The notes beneath the pieces are model-generated. The model was not told where the DNA came from, ran no database searches, and worked only from the letters and a program-made list of their open reading frames with translations. Of a stretch of 64,000 nt of DNA, positions 44,767-55,874 are shown one piece after another; position 1 is the first letter of the stretch, and each line of letters opens with the position of its first letter. A program made the translations under genes and the position numbers. Source of the DNA: Gammaproteobacteria bacterium (GTDB lineage: Bacteria; Pseudomonadota; Gammaproteobacteria; Steroidobacterales; Steroidobacteraceae); contig PLUE01000053.1 of the NCBI GenBank assembly GCA_003164785.1, positions 20,706 to 84,705 of the forward strand. Direction: 5' to 3'.

Positions 44767-46614
44767 CTACTGAACGTTGTTGGCGCTTTTGCTGGTGCCG
44801 CTGCCGTCAGGCAGGGCGAAAATGAACAGCGATCCGCCGAGCGTCGTGTACTTGGCCAAATCCTTGTAGCCACCCACCGCCCCCAGGCCTTCATGGCCTT
44901 CGGTCAAGCCCGCCGCCATGCCGATGCCGGCCCAGCCGCCGATGCCGGAATAGACGCCGACATATTGCTTGCCGTTATAGACGTAGGTGAACACGTTGCC
45001 GATGATCCCGGACGGGGTCTTGAACTTCCACAGTTCCTTGCCATCCTTGATGCTGACGGCCTTGAGGTACCCCTCGAGCGTACCGTAGAAGGCGATGTCG
45101 CCCGCGGTCGTGAGCGCACCGGACCACACCGAGAATTTCTCGGGATCGGACCAGACGATCTTGCCCTTTGCCGGGTCCCAGGCGATGAAGTTGCCCATGC
45201 CGCCATGGCTGTTCGGCGTCGGATACATCGTCAAGGTCGCACCCACATAGGGCTGGCCCGCCGTGTATTCGATCTGGAATGGCTCGTACGTCATGCATAC
45301 GTGATTGGTGGGCGCATAGATCAGGTTGGTCTTCGGGTCGAAGCTCGAGGGCTGCTCGTCCTTCGAACCCAGTGCGGCCGGGCAGATGTCCTTCACGTCG
45401 ACGTCCGGTCCGGTGACTCCGGGCGCGTATTTCGCGTCGACGATCGGCCGGCCGGACTTCATGTCGACCTTACTGGCCCAGTTCACGTTCGGATCATATT
45501 TCTCCGCCACCAGCAACTCGCCGGTGACCCGGTTCAACGTGTAACCGAACCCGTTGCGGTCCAGATGCATGATGGCAGGAACGGTCTTGCCGTCCATCGG
45601 GAGGTCGGCCAGGATCATCTCGTTGACACCGTCATAGTCCCACTGGTCATGCGGGGTCATCTGATAGACCCATTTCGCCATGCCGGTGTTGAGGTCACGC
45701 GCCCACATGGTCATGGACCATTTGTTGTCGCCCGGGCGCTGGCTCGGGTTCCAGGTGCCCGGATTGCCCGATCCGTAGTACACCAGGTTCAGCTTCGGAT
45801 CATAGGCATACCAGCCCCAGGTGGTGCCGCCGCCGAGTTTCCACTGATCGCCCTTCCAGGTCTTCAGCGAGGAGTCCTTGCCGATCGGCGCCATCTTGCC
45901 GTTGGTCCAGGTCATCGTCTTGGCCGGATCGACCAGTAGTTGGTCGTCGGGACCGGTGCTCCACCCCGTCCAAAGCTTCTTGCCGGTTTTGATGTCGTAG
46001 GCCAAGATGCGTCCGCGCACACCAAATTCACCGCCGGAGATGCCGGTCATGACGACATCCTTGAACACGTGCGGGGCGTTGGTGTTGGTCTCGCCGATCT
46101 TGGGATCACCGTTCTTCACGGTCCAAACGACCTTTCCCGTCATCGCGTCGAGCGCCACCAAGGTGGTGTCGGCCTGCTGCAGGAAGATCTTGCCGTCGCC
46201 ATAGGCCAGACCACGGTTCACCGTGTCGCAACACATGACGGGAATGACCTGCCCGTCCTGTTTGGGCTCGTATTTCCACCTGTAGGTTTGGTCAGCCAGG
46301 TTGATCGCGAACACGTTGTTCGGGAACGGTGTGTGGATGTACATGGTGTTGCCGATGACGAGCGGTGAGCCCTCATGGCCGCGCAACACACCGGTGGACA
46401 TCGTCCAAGCCACCTGCAGACCTTTCACATTGGACGCATTGATCTGATCCAAGGTGCTGTAGCGATGATTCGCATAATCGCCGGCTTGCGAGGCCCAATC
46501 GGACGGATTGGCCATGGCCGTTTCGGTGTCCGTCGCCGCTGCAATCCCACTTAGGCATAATGCAGTCGATACAACCAAGCCGCCCACAATGGGGCGGGCG
46601 TAAGTCATTTTCAT
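44767..46614 (-). CDS. xoxF: Lanthanide-dependent PQQ methanol dehydrogenase XoxF
   Basis: This 615-residue periplasmic quinoprotein oxidises methanol to formaldehyde, or further to formate, with PQQ and a rare-earth ion. It has a signal peptide and an eight-bladed propeller built on W-containing repeats (for example [15 protein letters not shown]). The adjacent-Cys motif [10 protein letters not shown] and metal ligands in [13 protein letters not shown] (Glu) and [11 protein letters not shown] (Asn) are present. The XoxF hallmark [11 protein letters not shown] supplies the two Asp, the second being absent from calcium MxaF. All key residues are intact. It is the first gene of xoxFGJ-adhC-gfa. 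Confidence 0.96.
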   Translation of the reverse strand: MKMTYARPIVGGLVVSTALCLSGIAAATDTETAMANPSDWASQAGDYANHRYSTLDQINASNVKGLQVAWTMSTGVLRGHEGSPLVIGNTMYIHTPFPNNVFAINLADQTYRWKYEPKQDGQVIPVMCCDTVNRGLAYGDGKIFLQQADTTLVALDAMTGKVVWTVKNGDPKIGETNTNAPHVFKDVVMTGISGGEFGVRGRILAYDIKTGKKLWTGWSTGPDDQLLVDPAKTMTWTNGKMAPIGKDSSLKTWKGDQWKLGGGTTWGWYAYDPKLNLVYYGSGNPGTWNPSQRPGDNKWSMTMWARDLNTGMAKWVYQMTPHDQWDYDGVNEMILADLPMDGKTVPAIMHLDRNGFGYTLNRVTGELLVAEKYDPNVNWASKVDMKSGRPIVDAKYAPGVTGPDVDVKDICPAALGSKDEQPSSFDPKTNLIYAPTNHVCMTYEPFQIEYTAGQPYVGATLTMYPTPNSHGGMGNFIAWDPAKGKIVWSDPEKFSVWSGALTTAGDIAFYGTLEGYLKAVSIKDGKELWKFKTPSGIIGNVFTYVYNGKQYVGVYSGIGGWAGIGMAAGLTEGHEGLGAVGGYKDLAKYTTLGGSLFIFALPDGSGTSKSANNVQ

Positions 46615-46708
46615 ATAGAGTCCCTCATCTTGAGTTTCGATATTTAACCAACCAATCCTAAGAATCCCCTTAAAAACCTTTGCCTCGAATCAACGGGAGC
46701 GCGACGAC

Positions 46709-47092
46709 GTGAAACTGCAATACTTATGCCATGTGACCGCCATGCTCGGCAGCTTTGGACTTATGATGTCGAGTGCGTCTGCCGGACCCGTGGACGAAGC
46801 TGCGCCCACGCATTATTACCCCACGCTGGCGCGGGTTGAATACGTCAATCAATGCATCGAGAGCCACGGAGGAAAGCTGGCGGCGCTGTATCAATGCTCG
46901 TGCGCCATCGATCGCATCGCGAATACGTTGAACTACGAAGATTACGTCGAAGCAACCACCTTCATCAAGAATGCGACCATGCCCGGCGAGGGCGGCGGAG
47001 AGTTTCGCGACTCGGAGCGCGGGCGAAAGCTGGTCAAGAGCTACCACGAGCTCGAATCCGACGCACTGCGAGGCTGCGGCATGAGTCGCTGA
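46709..47092 (+). CDS. Small secreted protein next to xoxF
   Basis: The 127-residue protein has a signal peptide (ending SSASAGP) and a mature helical part with four Cys: VEYVNQCIESHGGKLAALYQ, CSCAIDRIANTLNYEDYVEA, GGGEFRDSERGRKLVK and RGCGM. I recall similar proteins encoded beside PQQ alcohol dehydrogenases in alpha- and gammaproteobacteria, but their role is unknown. It is divergent from xoxF across 94 bases, so the two could share a control region. The Cys pattern suggests two disulfides. Confidence 0.7.
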   Translation: MKLQYLCHVTAMLGSFGLMMSSASAGPVDEAAPTHYYPTLARVEYVNQCIESHGGKLAALYQCSCAIDRIANTLNYEDYVEATTFIKNATMPGEGGGEFRDSERGRKLVKSYHELESDALRGCGMSR

Positions 47093-47202
47093 TGAACAGT
47101 CGAATCGCCACGATGCCGAGTGTGAAATCGCTTCTCCCACGAAACTATTATGCGCCTTTTCGATGCCGTTCCGTGAAACTCGCTTGACGCAGTCGACCAT
47201 GC

Positions 47203-47218
47203 GTGCCATTTGTGGCAC
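47203..47218. promoter_or_regulatory. Perfect inverted repeat upstream of sigma-54 activator gene
   Basis: GTGCCA and TGGCAC flank the spacer TTTG, about 130 bases upstream of the activator ATG at 47351. TGGCAC is followed by ATGTTGC, which resembles a sigma-54 promoter but is two bases too short in spacing. It could be a binding site for the activator itself. Confidence 0.45.
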
Positions 47219-47350
47219 ATGTTGCGCGACGGTTGCCAGGCCTGCCTCACCTATTTGACATTTTTGCGGCGGATCGCGATGCTGCTTCCCGCCCACAAGA
47301 ATATAATTTATAGCTAAATATTGGCGGCTGGCCTTGAGGGGGGAGATCCC

Positions 47351-49348
47351 ATGTCGATCCAGATTGAATCCCAGCACGCGGCAACCGTCGTTGGCTTCGT
47401 GCGCGGCGAGCCCGGTCTCGCCGCAGAATCCTCCATCAGCTCGGCGATCGGGGCCTCATGGCGCCGCTGCATGATCGATTACTCGCTGGATCCCGGTCGC
47501 GACCAGGAGCCGTTCGTTCTCGATTTGCACACGCTGCAGGCGTATCGAGCACGTCATGAGCACCTCATCCAGGTGGCTTCCGCCGAAATCGACTGGCTCT
47601 ACGACCATATTGCCATGTCCGGATGCGCGTTGCTGTTGACGGACGCGGGGGGCATCGTGCTGTACGAAAAAGCCGACCCAACCATTTTGCAAACGTTTCG
47701 GGCGGCGGGATTGCAACTGGGTGCCGACTGGAGCGAGTTGCGGCAGGGTACCAATGGGATGGGCACCTGCATCGCGGAGAATCGTCCCGTCATCGTGCAT
47801 CGGGATGAACATTTTCGCTCCTGTCATATCGGCCTTTCGTGCACCGCCGCGCCCATCCACGACCCGGACGGCTCGCTGGTCGCGGTATTGGATGCCTCGA
47901 CCTTGAATGCGCAGGGCACCCGCGAGAGCCAGACGCATGTCATGGCCTTGGTCCATCTATCGGCGAAGCTCATCGAAAAGTGCCTGTTCCTCCGGCATTT
48001 CCAGCGCAGCAGCGTGCTGCGCTTTCATGCGCGACCGGAATTCGTGAATTTGCAACATGACGGGGCGCTCGCGCTCGCGAGCGACGCCACGGTGATTGCG
48101 GCCGATGAAATGGCCCTGCGGCTGCTGGGCGTTGCGCAACGACGCGATCTCATCGGGCGCCGCATCGATGAGATATTCGACATGCGTGCTGAAGAAATCA
48201 TGGATCCCGTCGCACCGAGCGCCGTGGGGCTGTGGCCGGTACGGGATGCCCTCTTGGGAAGGCGCTACTTTGCCAGTTTGAGCAATGAATCCACGGATGT
48301 CGGGTTCTCGAAGTATCGGATTCCGAGTCCCCGTGGCCCGGATGTCTTGCAGCTCACGCCACCCGAAGCCACCAAGGACATGCCGACGCTCGAAGATCTG
48401 GCCGGAGAAGATCCGCAGATGCTGCGCATCGTACGCAGCGCGCGACGCGTCGCAGGGTCGGCAGTCTCGGTGATGATCCAGGGTGCCACCGGCACGGGCA
48501 AGGAATTGTTTGCACGGGCGCTGCATATGGCGAGCGCCAGGGCGCCCTTCGTGGCGCTCAATTGCGCCGCGATTCCCGAGTCCCTCATCGAAAGCGAATT
48601 GTTCGGCTACAAGTCCGGTGCCTTCACCGGCGCGCGGCGCGAGGGCATGAAAGGCACCATCCTGCAGGCATCGGGTGGCACGTTGTTTCTGGACGAGATC
48701 GGCGACATGCCGCTCGGTTTGCAGACACGGTTGCTGAGAGTGCTGGAGGAGCACGAGGTCGTGCCCCTCGGTTCCGACAAGCCGATGAAGGTCGATCTTC
48801 GCGTGGTGTGTGCGTCGCATCAAAACCTCCGCAGCATGATCTCGCGGGGCCTGTTTCGCGAGGACCTCTACTACCGGTTGAATGGCATCACGCTGGAGCT
48901 GCCGCGACTCGCCGAGCGCACCGACAAGGAGCAATTGATCAGGAAGCTTCTGAGCGCAGAAACCAGCGACGGTCGGCCGGTTGCCATCGAGATGGACGCT
49001 TTCCAGCGTCTGATGGATTACGACTGGCCCGGCAATATTCGCGAGCTGCGCAACGTGATTCGCACCGCCCTCGCAATTTGCGACGGCGGGGTCGTGCGGC
49101 TCAGGGATCTGCCGAGCGAAGTGCGCACCGGCGCGGTGGGCGGCACTGCGGCAAGCCGGTCCGAAGAACCGGCCTCGTACGACGGACACTCATTGTCGCC
49201 CATCGAAGCGGCGGAGCGACAGGCGCTCGTCAAGGCCATCCGCGACACCGAAGGCAACATGGCACGCGCTGCGACTTTGTTGCAGGTCAGCCGCAGCACC
49301 CTTTACCGGCGTTGTCGCCGTTTGCACATCACGCATCGAGTTCTCTAG
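47351..49348 (+). CDS. Sigma-54-dependent transcriptional activator, AcoR-like
   Basis: The ATG at 47351 has GGGGGGAG upstream. The 665-residue protein has an N-terminal sensor region with a GAF-like domain (about residues 75-210, with MSGCALLLTDAGGIVLYEK and ADWSELRQGTNGMGTCIAEN), as in AcoR. A PAS-like part follows, then an AAA+ domain with Walker A GATGTGKELF near residue 377, intact GAFTGA near 423, Walker B GGTLFLDEIGDMP, and a Fis-type helix-turn-helix at the C terminus (NMARAATLLQVSRSTLYRRC). AcoR relatives respond to small alcohols or ketones. It sits next to xoxF and 7 kb from the sigma-54 promoter of the porin. Confidence 0.92.
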   Translation: MSIQIESQHAATVVGFVRGEPGLAAESSISSAIGASWRRCMIDYSLDPGRDQEPFVLDLHTLQAYRARHEHLIQVASAEIDWLYDHIAMSGCALLLTDAGGIVLYEKADPTILQTFRAAGLQLGADWSELRQGTNGMGTCIAENRPVIVHRDEHFRSCHIGLSCTAAPIHDPDGSLVAVLDASTLNAQGTRESQTHVMALVHLSAKLIEKCLFLRHFQRSSVLRFHARPEFVNLQHDGALALASDATVIAADEMALRLLGVAQRRDLIGRRIDEIFDMRAEEIMDPVAPSAVGLWPVRDALLGRRYFASLSNESTDVGFSKYRIPSPRGPDVLQLTPPEATKDMPTLEDLAGEDPQMLRIVRSARRVAGSAVSVMIQGATGTGKELFARALHMASARAPFVALNCAAIPESLIESELFGYKSGAFTGARREGMKGTILQASGGTLFLDEIGDMPLGLQTRLLRVLEEHEVVPLGSDKPMKVDLRVVCASHQNLRSMISRGLFREDLYYRLNGITLELPRLAERTDKEQLIRKLLSAETSDGRPVAIEMDAFQRLMDYDWPGNIRELRNVIRTALAICDGGVVRLRDLPSEVRTGAVGGTAASRSEEPASYDGHSLSPIEAAERQALVKAIRDTEGNMARAATLLQVSRSTLYRRCRRLHITHRVL

Positions 49349-49378
49349 ACCTGGCATGCAACCTGCTTGCAGCAGGGG

Positions 49379-49651
49379 ATGGACCATGGGCAATATGTCC
49401 GGCTGGCGCCGGGAATCCAGCTGAGTTCGGAGAGCGAGCACCCGCAGGCCATGCTTTTGATGCGGGCCGCCGGAGCGGTGCATCTGAATCAACATGCGGT
49501 CGCCATCCTGGAGCTGTGCGATGGGTCGCGCAGCCGAGATCGCGTGGTCGTCGATGCGATGCTCCGCGCGCCGGGCTCCCTTCGTGCGGCGGACGTCATC
49601 GAATTTCTCGATGCGGCGCAGTCGCGAGGATGGATCATCGAAGGCGAGTGA
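49379..49651 (+). CDS. PqqD-like protein
   Basis: The 90-residue product resembles PqqD, the small chaperone that holds the PqqA precursor peptide for PQQ synthesis or acts as RiPP recognition element in peptide pathways. Seen are YVRLAPGIQLSSESEH, AMLLMRAAGAVHLNQHAVAI, ELCDGSRSRD and FLDAAQSRGWIIEG. A PQQ role fits the nearby PQQ enzyme XoxF, but no pqqA, pqqB, pqqC or pqqE gene lies in the window. The TTG at 49367 is an alternative start; AGGGG directly abuts the ATG at 49379, so the start is uncertain. Confidence 0.8.
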   Translation: MDHGQYVRLAPGIQLSSESEHPQAMLLMRAAGAVHLNQHAVAILELCDGSRSRDRVVVDAMLRAPGSLRAADVIEFLDAAQSRGWIIEGE

Positions 49652-49737
49652 TCTGGATCGTATTCGGCGAGTAGTGCATTGCAGCCCGCACCCACCCCTC
49701 CGGATTTTCGGGACGCCGTCGGCCGCGGTGCAACCTT

Positions 49738-51429
49738 CTATTTCACGCTGGACGAGCCGGGCGCCCCGCTCTTAGCGTGGCAGTCCTCGGCCGTGGCATG
49801 ATTGGATTCGGTGGGGTAGAGCGCGATCAGCCTGCGCATGACCCCGTTGGTCCAGCCGAACCCGTCCTGGGCCGGGTACTCGCCGCCGCCGCCGCGGCGT
49901 CCCGTGTCGACCACATCGTATTTTTCCACGAGTTTGCCGCTGTCCTGGTACACCCGGTTGACGCCGCTCATCCAGCGGCAGGCAATGTCGGCAGCGAACT
50001 CGGATCGGCCGTACCGGCGCAAACCGTCGATGGCTATCCATTGCAGCGGCGCCCAGCCATTGGGAGAGTCCCATTGCTGACCCGTCTCCAACGGGGTGGT
50101 GACGATTCCGCCCGATGTCAGCAAGGTATGTTGGGCGGCGCGGGCGACGGCTTCCGCCTGGGGTTGCGCGGCCATGCCAACGAACAGCGGATAGAGCGTC
50201 GCGGCCGACACCCGGGCGATGCGTTCGCGGCGCGTCCAACGGTAATCGAAGTACACTCCTGCGTGCTGATCCCAGAGATTGCGATCGACGGCGCTGCGGC
50301 GCCTCGACGCACGGCCCTCGAAGTCACGGGCGCAATCCCCGTCGCCGGCCCGAGTACAACCGGCTGCGATGGCATTCTCCAGGCCGAACATCAGGCTGTT
50401 CAGATCGATGGGAACGATTTCCGTGGTGTCCATGGAGGCGCGATCGCGTCCGTCGGCAAACCAGCGGGAGCCGAAATCCCAACCGCTCTCGGCAGCCGCG
50501 CGGATGTCGCGATAGAGTTGGTGCGGCTCGCGCCCGCTTTCGCGGGCCAATTCGGTATCTTCCCGATAGGATTCGTCGCGCGGGGTATCGCGATCGTCCC
50601 AGTACCGGTTGACGATCGAACCATCGGTCAGGACGACGACGCGGCGCCGGGCTTTGCCGCGGCCGAGGCCCAGTGCACCCTGCATCCAAAATGCATACTC
50701 GCGCCGCAGTTGCGGCAGGTAGCGGGCGTAGGCCTGCGACGGGTCATCGGCCGACAGCAGCGCCACCATTTCGAAGAAGAAGGGTGGTTGCGATCGGCTG
50801 AGATAATAGGAGCGGCCGCCGTTCGGGATGTGCCCGTAGGTGTCGATCAAGAAGGCAAAGTCGCCCACCATGTCCTGCGCGAGGTCGGTCCGGCCGCTCT
50901 GCACCAGACCCAGCATCGTGAAATACGAATCCCAATAGTACATTTCGCGAAAGCGCCCGCCCGGCACGACATAGGGGCGCGGCAACGGCAACAGCGATGA
51001 AAATGGCGGCGCCGACGTGGTGGTGCGCGTCAAGGGGTTCCAAAGTTGATCGATGTGCACCGTGATCGACACCTTCCCGGGCGCCGCCGCCGGCGGCGAG
51101 ATCGGCGGCGGCACGATGAAATGGTCCTCGACGAACCGTTTCAGTTGTTCCGGCGATCGCGGCTTTTGCGCACGGTAGTCCGCCATGATGCGGGCCGGTG
51201 CTTCCCGCGGCACGGTATCGGCAAATTCCTTGCCGTCGGCAAAGACCCGGGCCATTTGCACGGCGACGAACAGTTCCTGGAACACGACTTGCGGTGGGTC
51301 CGGATAGGGAGCCTGGGCTTCCCGCGCGTCTGTCGGCGTCGACATGATGAGCGCGCCGGCCATGAGCGCACCACTCACGCCAAGCAGGATGACGGATCCG
51401 GGTCGACGATTGAACCAGCTGTGCTTCAT
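49738..51429 (-). CDS. treA: Trehalase (glycoside hydrolase family 37), periplasmic
   Basis: This 563-residue enzyme splits trehalose to two glucose units. A signal segment (SVILLGVSGALMAGALIMS) precedes the GH37 body. Both signatures are present: PGGRFREMYYWDSYF and QWDSPNGWAPLQW. In addition DSYFTMLGL, the acidic SGWDFGSRWF stretch and GGGGEYPAQDGFGWTNGV near the end are typical. The catalytic Asp and Glu lie in the SGWDFGSRW and GGEYPAQDG segments. It is exported and so acts on external trehalose. It is divergent from the Lhr gene. Confidence 0.94.
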   Translation of the reverse strand: MKHSWFNRRPGSVILLGVSGALMAGALIMSTPTDAREAQAPYPDPPQVVFQELFVAVQMARVFADGKEFADTVPREAPARIMADYRAQKPRSPEQLKRFVEDHFIVPPPISPPAAAPGKVSITVHIDQLWNPLTRTTTSAPPFSSLLPLPRPYVVPGGRFREMYYWDSYFTMLGLVQSGRTDLAQDMVGDFAFLIDTYGHIPNGGRSYYLSRSQPPFFFEMVALLSADDPSQAYARYLPQLRREYAFWMQGALGLGRGKARRRVVVLTDGSIVNRYWDDRDTPRDESYREDTELARESGREPHQLYRDIRAAAESGWDFGSRWFADGRDRASMDTTEIVPIDLNSLMFGLENAIAAGCTRAGDGDCARDFEGRASRRRSAVDRNLWDQHAGVYFDYRWTRRERIARVSAATLYPLFVGMAAQPQAEAVARAAQHTLLTSGGIVTTPLETGQQWDSPNGWAPLQWIAIDGLRRYGRSEFAADIACRWMSGVNRVYQDSGKLVEKYDVVDTGRRGGGGEYPAQDGFGWTNGVMRRLIALYPTESNHATAEDCHAKSGAPGSSSVK

Positions 51430-51593
51430 GATTTTCCGTTCGCAGCTACAGGTGCAGGGCCGCCCGATGACGGAAGATCTGATTCAGGAACCACTCGTGT
51501 CGCTTGTCTGCCATGCGGGGAGCGGAGTCTACCCTTGGTCGCCCGGGGCCGGCAGCGTATAATTGGGTCTTCCCCCCCTTTGTGCCGCATCGC

Positions 51594-54500
51594 ATGAGCG
51601 CCGTCGAATCATTTCATCCCGCCGTCGCCGCGTGGTTCACGCGGACTTTTGCTGCGCCCACCGCGGCGCAGGCGCTCGCGTGGCCGGCGATCCAGGCGGG
51701 ACGGGACGTGCTGGTCGCGGCGCCCACGGGCTCGGGTAAGACGCTGGCGGCCTTTCTCGCGGCGATCGATCAGCTGGTCAAGGAGGGGATCGCCGGAACG
51801 CTGCCGGATGAGACGCGAGTTCTCTACATCTCGCCCCTGAAAGCCCTGTCCAACGACATACACCGCAACCTCGACGCGCCGCTCGCCGGCATACGCGAGG
51901 AGTTGGCCGCGCGCGGCATGCAGGACGTGGACGTGCGCACGGTCGTGCGGACCGGTGATACCTCCCAGACCGATCGCGCGCGCATGCGGCGCAGACCGCC
52001 CCACATCGTCGTGACCACGCCGGAGTCCTTGTACGTGCTGCTCGGATCGGCTTCGGGTCGCGAGATGCTGTCGACCTGCCGAACGGTGATCGTCGATGAA
52101 ATTCACGCCGTGGCCGGCAACAAGCGGGGCGCGCATCTGGCGCTGTCCCTCGAGCGACTCCAGGCGGTCGCGGGAAGGCGCATCGTCCGCGTGGGTTTGT
52201 CGGCGACCCAGACACCGATCGAGGAGGTCGCACGCTTCTTGATCGGGTCGAATCGGCCGTTGAGCGATTGCGTGATCGTCGACAGCGGCCATTCACGGAG
52301 CCGGGATCTGGCCTTGGAACTGCCGCCGGCCCCGCTCGAGCCCGTCATGTCCGGGGAGGTGTGGACGCAGGTCTACGACCGGCTAGCGGAACTCGTTCTG
52401 GAGCATCGAACGACCATCGTATTCGTCAACACCCGACGGCTGGTGGAACGAATCGCGCGGCACCTGTCCGAACGCCTTGGTGTGGAACACGTCGCCGCCC
52501 ATCATGGCAGCCTCGCGAAGGAGCGCCGCTTCAAGGCGGAGCAACAGCTGAAGCGCGGGGAGCTGAAAGTGTTGGTGGCCACTGCGTCGTTGGAACTGGG
52601 TCTGGACATCGGCGATGTCGATCTCGTCTGTCAGATCGGCTCGACCCGCTCGATCAACGCGTTCCTGCAGCGCGTGGGCCGCGCGGGGCATGCGGTCGGC
52701 GGCACGTCCAAAGGCCGATTGTTTCCGCTCTCCCGCGACGAGTTGGTGGAGTGCGCCGCCTTGTTGGATGCCGTTCGCCGCAGCGAGCTGGATCGTCTCG
52801 TCATACCGCGCAATGCGCTCGATGTGCTCAGCCAGCAGATCACGGCCGAGGTTGCCGCGCGCGAATGGTCCGTGGATGCATTGTTCGAGCTGATGCGGGG
52901 CGCCCATTCCTATCGAGACCTGCGGCGCGCGGATTTCGACGATTGTGTGCGCATGCTCGCGCAGGGCTTCAGCACGCGGCGCGGGCGCCATGGCGCATTG
53001 ATCCATCATGACGCCGTCAACGGCGTGCTGCGACCGCGCAAGGGCGCGAGGCTGACGGCCATCACATCCGGTGGCGCCATTCCCGACAATGCCGATTACA
53101 AGGTGATGCTCGAACCCGAGGGGTTTTCGGTGGGCACGGTCAACGAAGACTTCGCCGTGGAGAGTCTGCAGGGAGATATCTTCCAACTCGGCAACACCTC
53201 GTACCGCATCCTCCGGGTCGAGCGCGGCACCGTGCGGGTCGAGGATGCACAGGGTCAGCCGCCTTCCATCCCCTTTTGGTTGGGCGAGGCGCCCGGCCGC
53301 AGCGACGAGCTGTCCGTGGCCGTGTCGCGATTACGGGCGGAGATCGGACACCGACTCGAGACGGATGGCGGCTCCGCGCATCGTTGGCTCGCGGAGGAGG
53401 TCGGCATCGGCGAGATCGCGTCCGCCCAGGTGATCGATTATCTGGCGGCGGGGCGGGCGGCGCTGCATGCGCTGCCGACGCACGACACCATCATTTTCGA
53501 GCGCTTCTTCGATGAATCCGGCGGGATGCAGCTCGTCATTCATTCCTCGTTCGGCAGCCGCATCAATCGCGCCTGGGGTCTGTCCCTGCGCAAGCGGTTC
53601 TGCCGCACCTTCAACTTCGAGTTGCAGGCCGCTGCGACCGAGGATCACATCGTGCTGTCGTTGACGCACGCCCACAGCTTCGAGCTGACCGACGCGGCGC
53701 GGTATCTGCATTCGAACACGGTTCGCCAGGTGTTGATTCAGGCGCTGTGCGCGGCGCCGATGTTCACGGTCCGCTGGCGTTGGACCGCGGGCATCGCGCT
53801 CGCGCTGCCGCGGTTTCGCGGCGGCAAGAAGGTGCCGCCGCAGATCGCGCGCATGAATGCGGAAGATCTGCTGGCGTCGACGTTTCCCGATCAAGTGGCC
53901 TGCGCGGAGAATCTCCCCGGCGAGATCGAGGTGCCCGATCATCCGTTGGTGAAGCAAACCGTTCGCGACTGCCTCGAAGAGGCGATGGACATCGACGCAT
54001 TCGAGCAACTGCTGCGCCGCCTGGAAGGCGGTCAGATTCGCATCATCGCGCGCGATCTGACGGAGCCGTCGCCGCTCGCGCTCGAAGCGCTCAACGCGCG
54101 TCCGTATGCCTATCTCGACGATGCCCCCCTGGAGGAACGACGCACCCAGGCGGTGATGGGCCGGCGCTGGATCGATGCGGCCTCGGCAGCCGACATCGGC
54201 AGGCTGGATCCGGCGGCGATCGCCCGCGTGCGCGACGAGGCTTGGCCCGACGCGGGGACCGCCGACGAGTTGTGCGATGCATTGTCCTGGCTGACTTTCC
54301 TGACGGATGCCGAGGTCCGGTCCCGGGAGGGGTGGCCGCGGCTGATCGACGATCTGGTCGCTCAGCGCCGGGTGCTGCGCGTCGTGGGGGCTGCGGATGC
54401 GATTCTCTGGGTGGCCGCCGACAGGCACTCGCTGTTCGCGCCGCAGGTGCCGGCATCACCGCACGCCCTGGTCGACATCGTGCGGGGGCGTCTCGAGGGT

Positions 54501-55874
54501 CTGGGACCCGTCACGGTTGCCGCGGTTGCCGAATCGCTGCATCTACCCGTCGCGGCGGTGAGCGCGGCGTTCACGGCGCTCGAGTTGGAGGGCTTTGCCT
54601 TGCGCGGCCGGTTCACTTCGGTCGACGCCGGGGAAGAATGGTGCGAGCGGCGCCTGCTCGCGCGCATTCATCGGTACACGGTCAAGCGGCTGCGGGCTGA
54701 AATCGAGCCGGTGCAGGCTCGGGATTTTCTGAGATTCTTGTTCGACTGGCAACGGGTGCTGCCCGGGGCACGCATGCAGGGCCCGGACGCGGTTGCCGCG
54801 ATCCTCGCCCAGCTGGAGGGGTTCGAGGCGCCGGCCGCGGCGTGGGAGAGCGACATCCTTCCGGCGCGCGTCTCGGAATACGACCCGCATTGGCTGGATG
54901 AGCATGGCCGGGCGGGGCGGTTCGCATGGGTGCGGCTGGCGGCTAGAAAGGCCGAGGCCGACAAGGGGGCCGGACCGATACGCTCGACACCCATCGCGAT
55001 GCTGGCCAGACGCAACGTACATGCCTGGTCGGTCCTGACCGAATCTCATGATCCCGCCCGGCTGAGTTCCAGGCCGCGAGCGGTGTTCGACTTCATCCGC
55101 GAACGGGGCGCCTCGTTCTTCGACGACATTGCGGACGGCGTGCGGATGTTGCCGGTGGAAGTCGAGGAAGCACTGGCCGACCTCGTCGCCCTGGGGCTGG
55201 TGAACTCGGACAGCTTCGGGGGCCTGCGGGCGCTTCTGGTGCCGACCAGCCAGCGCAACAAGATGGCATCCCGCGCACGGCGGGGGCGTCGCCCGACGCT
55301 GTTCGGCATGGCCGATTCGGGCCGATGGGCCATCGTGCGGCGCGATGCGTCGATCCTGCCGCGTCCTGACGACGCGGCGGTCGAACAGGTGGTGCGCACC
55401 CTGTTGCGACGTTGGGGCATCATTTTCTGGAAGCTCCTGGTGCGCGAGGCCGATTGGCTGCCCGCATGGCGCGACGTCCTGGCGTGCTGCCGGCGTCTGG
55501 AGGCGCGCGGCGAAATACGCGGTGGACGATTCATTGCGGGTTTTGCCGGTGAACAGTACGCGAGTGCCGACGCGGTGGGATTGCTGCGCGAGGTGCGGCG
55601 GCGCCCGCCGACGCTTCAATACGTTGCGGTATCGGGCGCCGATCCGCTCAATTTGGCGGGCATCGTGACGCCGGGTGCCCGGCTGGCCTCCCTGACCGGC
55701 AATCGCTTGCTCTACCGTGACGGCCTGCCGATCGCCTCATTCGCCGCGGGCGAAATCGTCTTCCGCGAAACGCTCGATCCTCGGGAACAATGGGAAGCGC
55801 GCAATGCCCTGCTGCGGCGGGCGTCGCTCGACGCGTCGCCCGACGCGTTGCTCGGCGTGGACGATATCCCTTAA
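51594..55874 (+). CDS. lhr: Large ATP-dependent helicase Lhr
   Basis: This 1426-residue protein has the superfamily 2 helicase core followed by the long C-terminal Lhr extension. Motif I is [12 protein letters not shown] near residue 42, motif II is IVDEIHAV near 167, and motif III is [12 protein letters not shown]. Motifs IV-VI include [18 protein letters not shown] and [11 protein letters not shown]. The winged-helix and Lhr-specific parts follow ([40 protein letters not shown]). Lhr unwinds DNA and RNA:DNA hybrids and takes part in DNA repair. The first ATG after noncoding-looking upstream residues was chosen. Length is close to that of E. coli Lhr (1538). It converges with the HPt gene by 2 bases. 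Confidence 0.94.
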   Translation: MSAVESFHPAVAAWFTRTFAAPTAAQALAWPAIQAGRDVLVAAPTGSGKTLAAFLAAIDQLVKEGIAGTLPDETRVLYISPLKALSNDIHRNLDAPLAGIREELAARGMQDVDVRTVVRTGDTSQTDRARMRRRPPHIVVTTPESLYVLLGSASGREMLSTCRTVIVDEIHAVAGNKRGAHLALSLERLQAVAGRRIVRVGLSATQTPIEEVARFLIGSNRPLSDCVIVDSGHSRSRDLALELPPAPLEPVMSGEVWTQVYDRLAELVLEHRTTIVFVNTRRLVERIARHLSERLGVEHVAAHHGSLAKERRFKAEQQLKRGELKVLVATASLELGLDIGDVDLVCQIGSTRSINAFLQRVGRAGHAVGGTSKGRLFPLSRDELVECAALLDAVRRSELDRLVIPRNALDVLSQQITAEVAAREWSVDALFELMRGAHSYRDLRRADFDDCVRMLAQGFSTRRGRHGALIHHDAVNGVLRPRKGARLTAITSGGAIPDNADYKVMLEPEGFSVGTVNEDFAVESLQGDIFQLGNTSYRILRVERGTVRVEDAQGQPPSIPFWLGEAPGRSDELSVAVSRLRAEIGHRLETDGGSAHRWLAEEVGIGEIASAQVIDYLAAGRAALHALPTHDTIIFERFFDESGGMQLVIHSSFGSRINRAWGLSLRKRFCRTFNFELQAAATEDHIVLSLTHAHSFELTDAARYLHSNTVRQVLIQALCAAPMFTVRWRWTAGIALALPRFRGGKKVPPQIARMNAEDLLASTFPDQVACAENLPGEIEVPDHPLVKQTVRDCLEEAMDIDAFEQLLRRLEGGQIRIIARDLTEPSPLALEALNARPYAYLDDAPLEERRTQAVMGRRWIDAASAADIGRLDPAAIARVRDEAWPDAGTADELCDALSWLTFLTDAEVRSREGWPRLIDDLVAQRRVLRVVGAADAILWVAADRHSLFAPQVPASPHALVDIVRGRLEGLGPVTVAAVAESLHLPVAAVSAAFTALELEGFALRGRFTSVDAGEEWCERRLLARIHRYTVKRLRAEIEPVQARDFLRFLFDWQRVLPGARMQGPDAVAAILAQLEGFEAPAAAWESDILPARVSEYDPHWLDEHGRAGRFAWVRLAARKAEADKGAGPIRSTPIAMLARRNVHAWSVLTESHDPARLSSRPRAVFDFIRERGASFFDDIADGVRMLPVEVEEALADLVALGLVNSDSFGGLRALLVPTSQRNKMASRARRGRRPTLFGMADSGRWAIVRRDASILPRPDDAAVEQVVRTLLRRWGIIFWKLLVREADWLPAWRDVLACCRRLEARGEIRGGRFIAGFAGEQYASADAVGLLREVRRRPPTLQYVAVSGADPLNLAGIVTPGARLASLTGNRLLYRDGLPIASFAAGEIVFRETLDPREQWEARNALLRRASLDASPDALLGVDDIP

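Noticed and set aside
44620..45939. Plus-strand open frame of 439 codons opposite xoxF
   Set aside because: Antisense shadow of a highly conserved gene, His/Arg-rich and without motifs.
47213..47226. Possible sigma-54 promoter upstream of the activator gene
   Set aside because: TGGCAC and TTGC are present but the GG-to-GC spacing is two bases short of the strict requirement.
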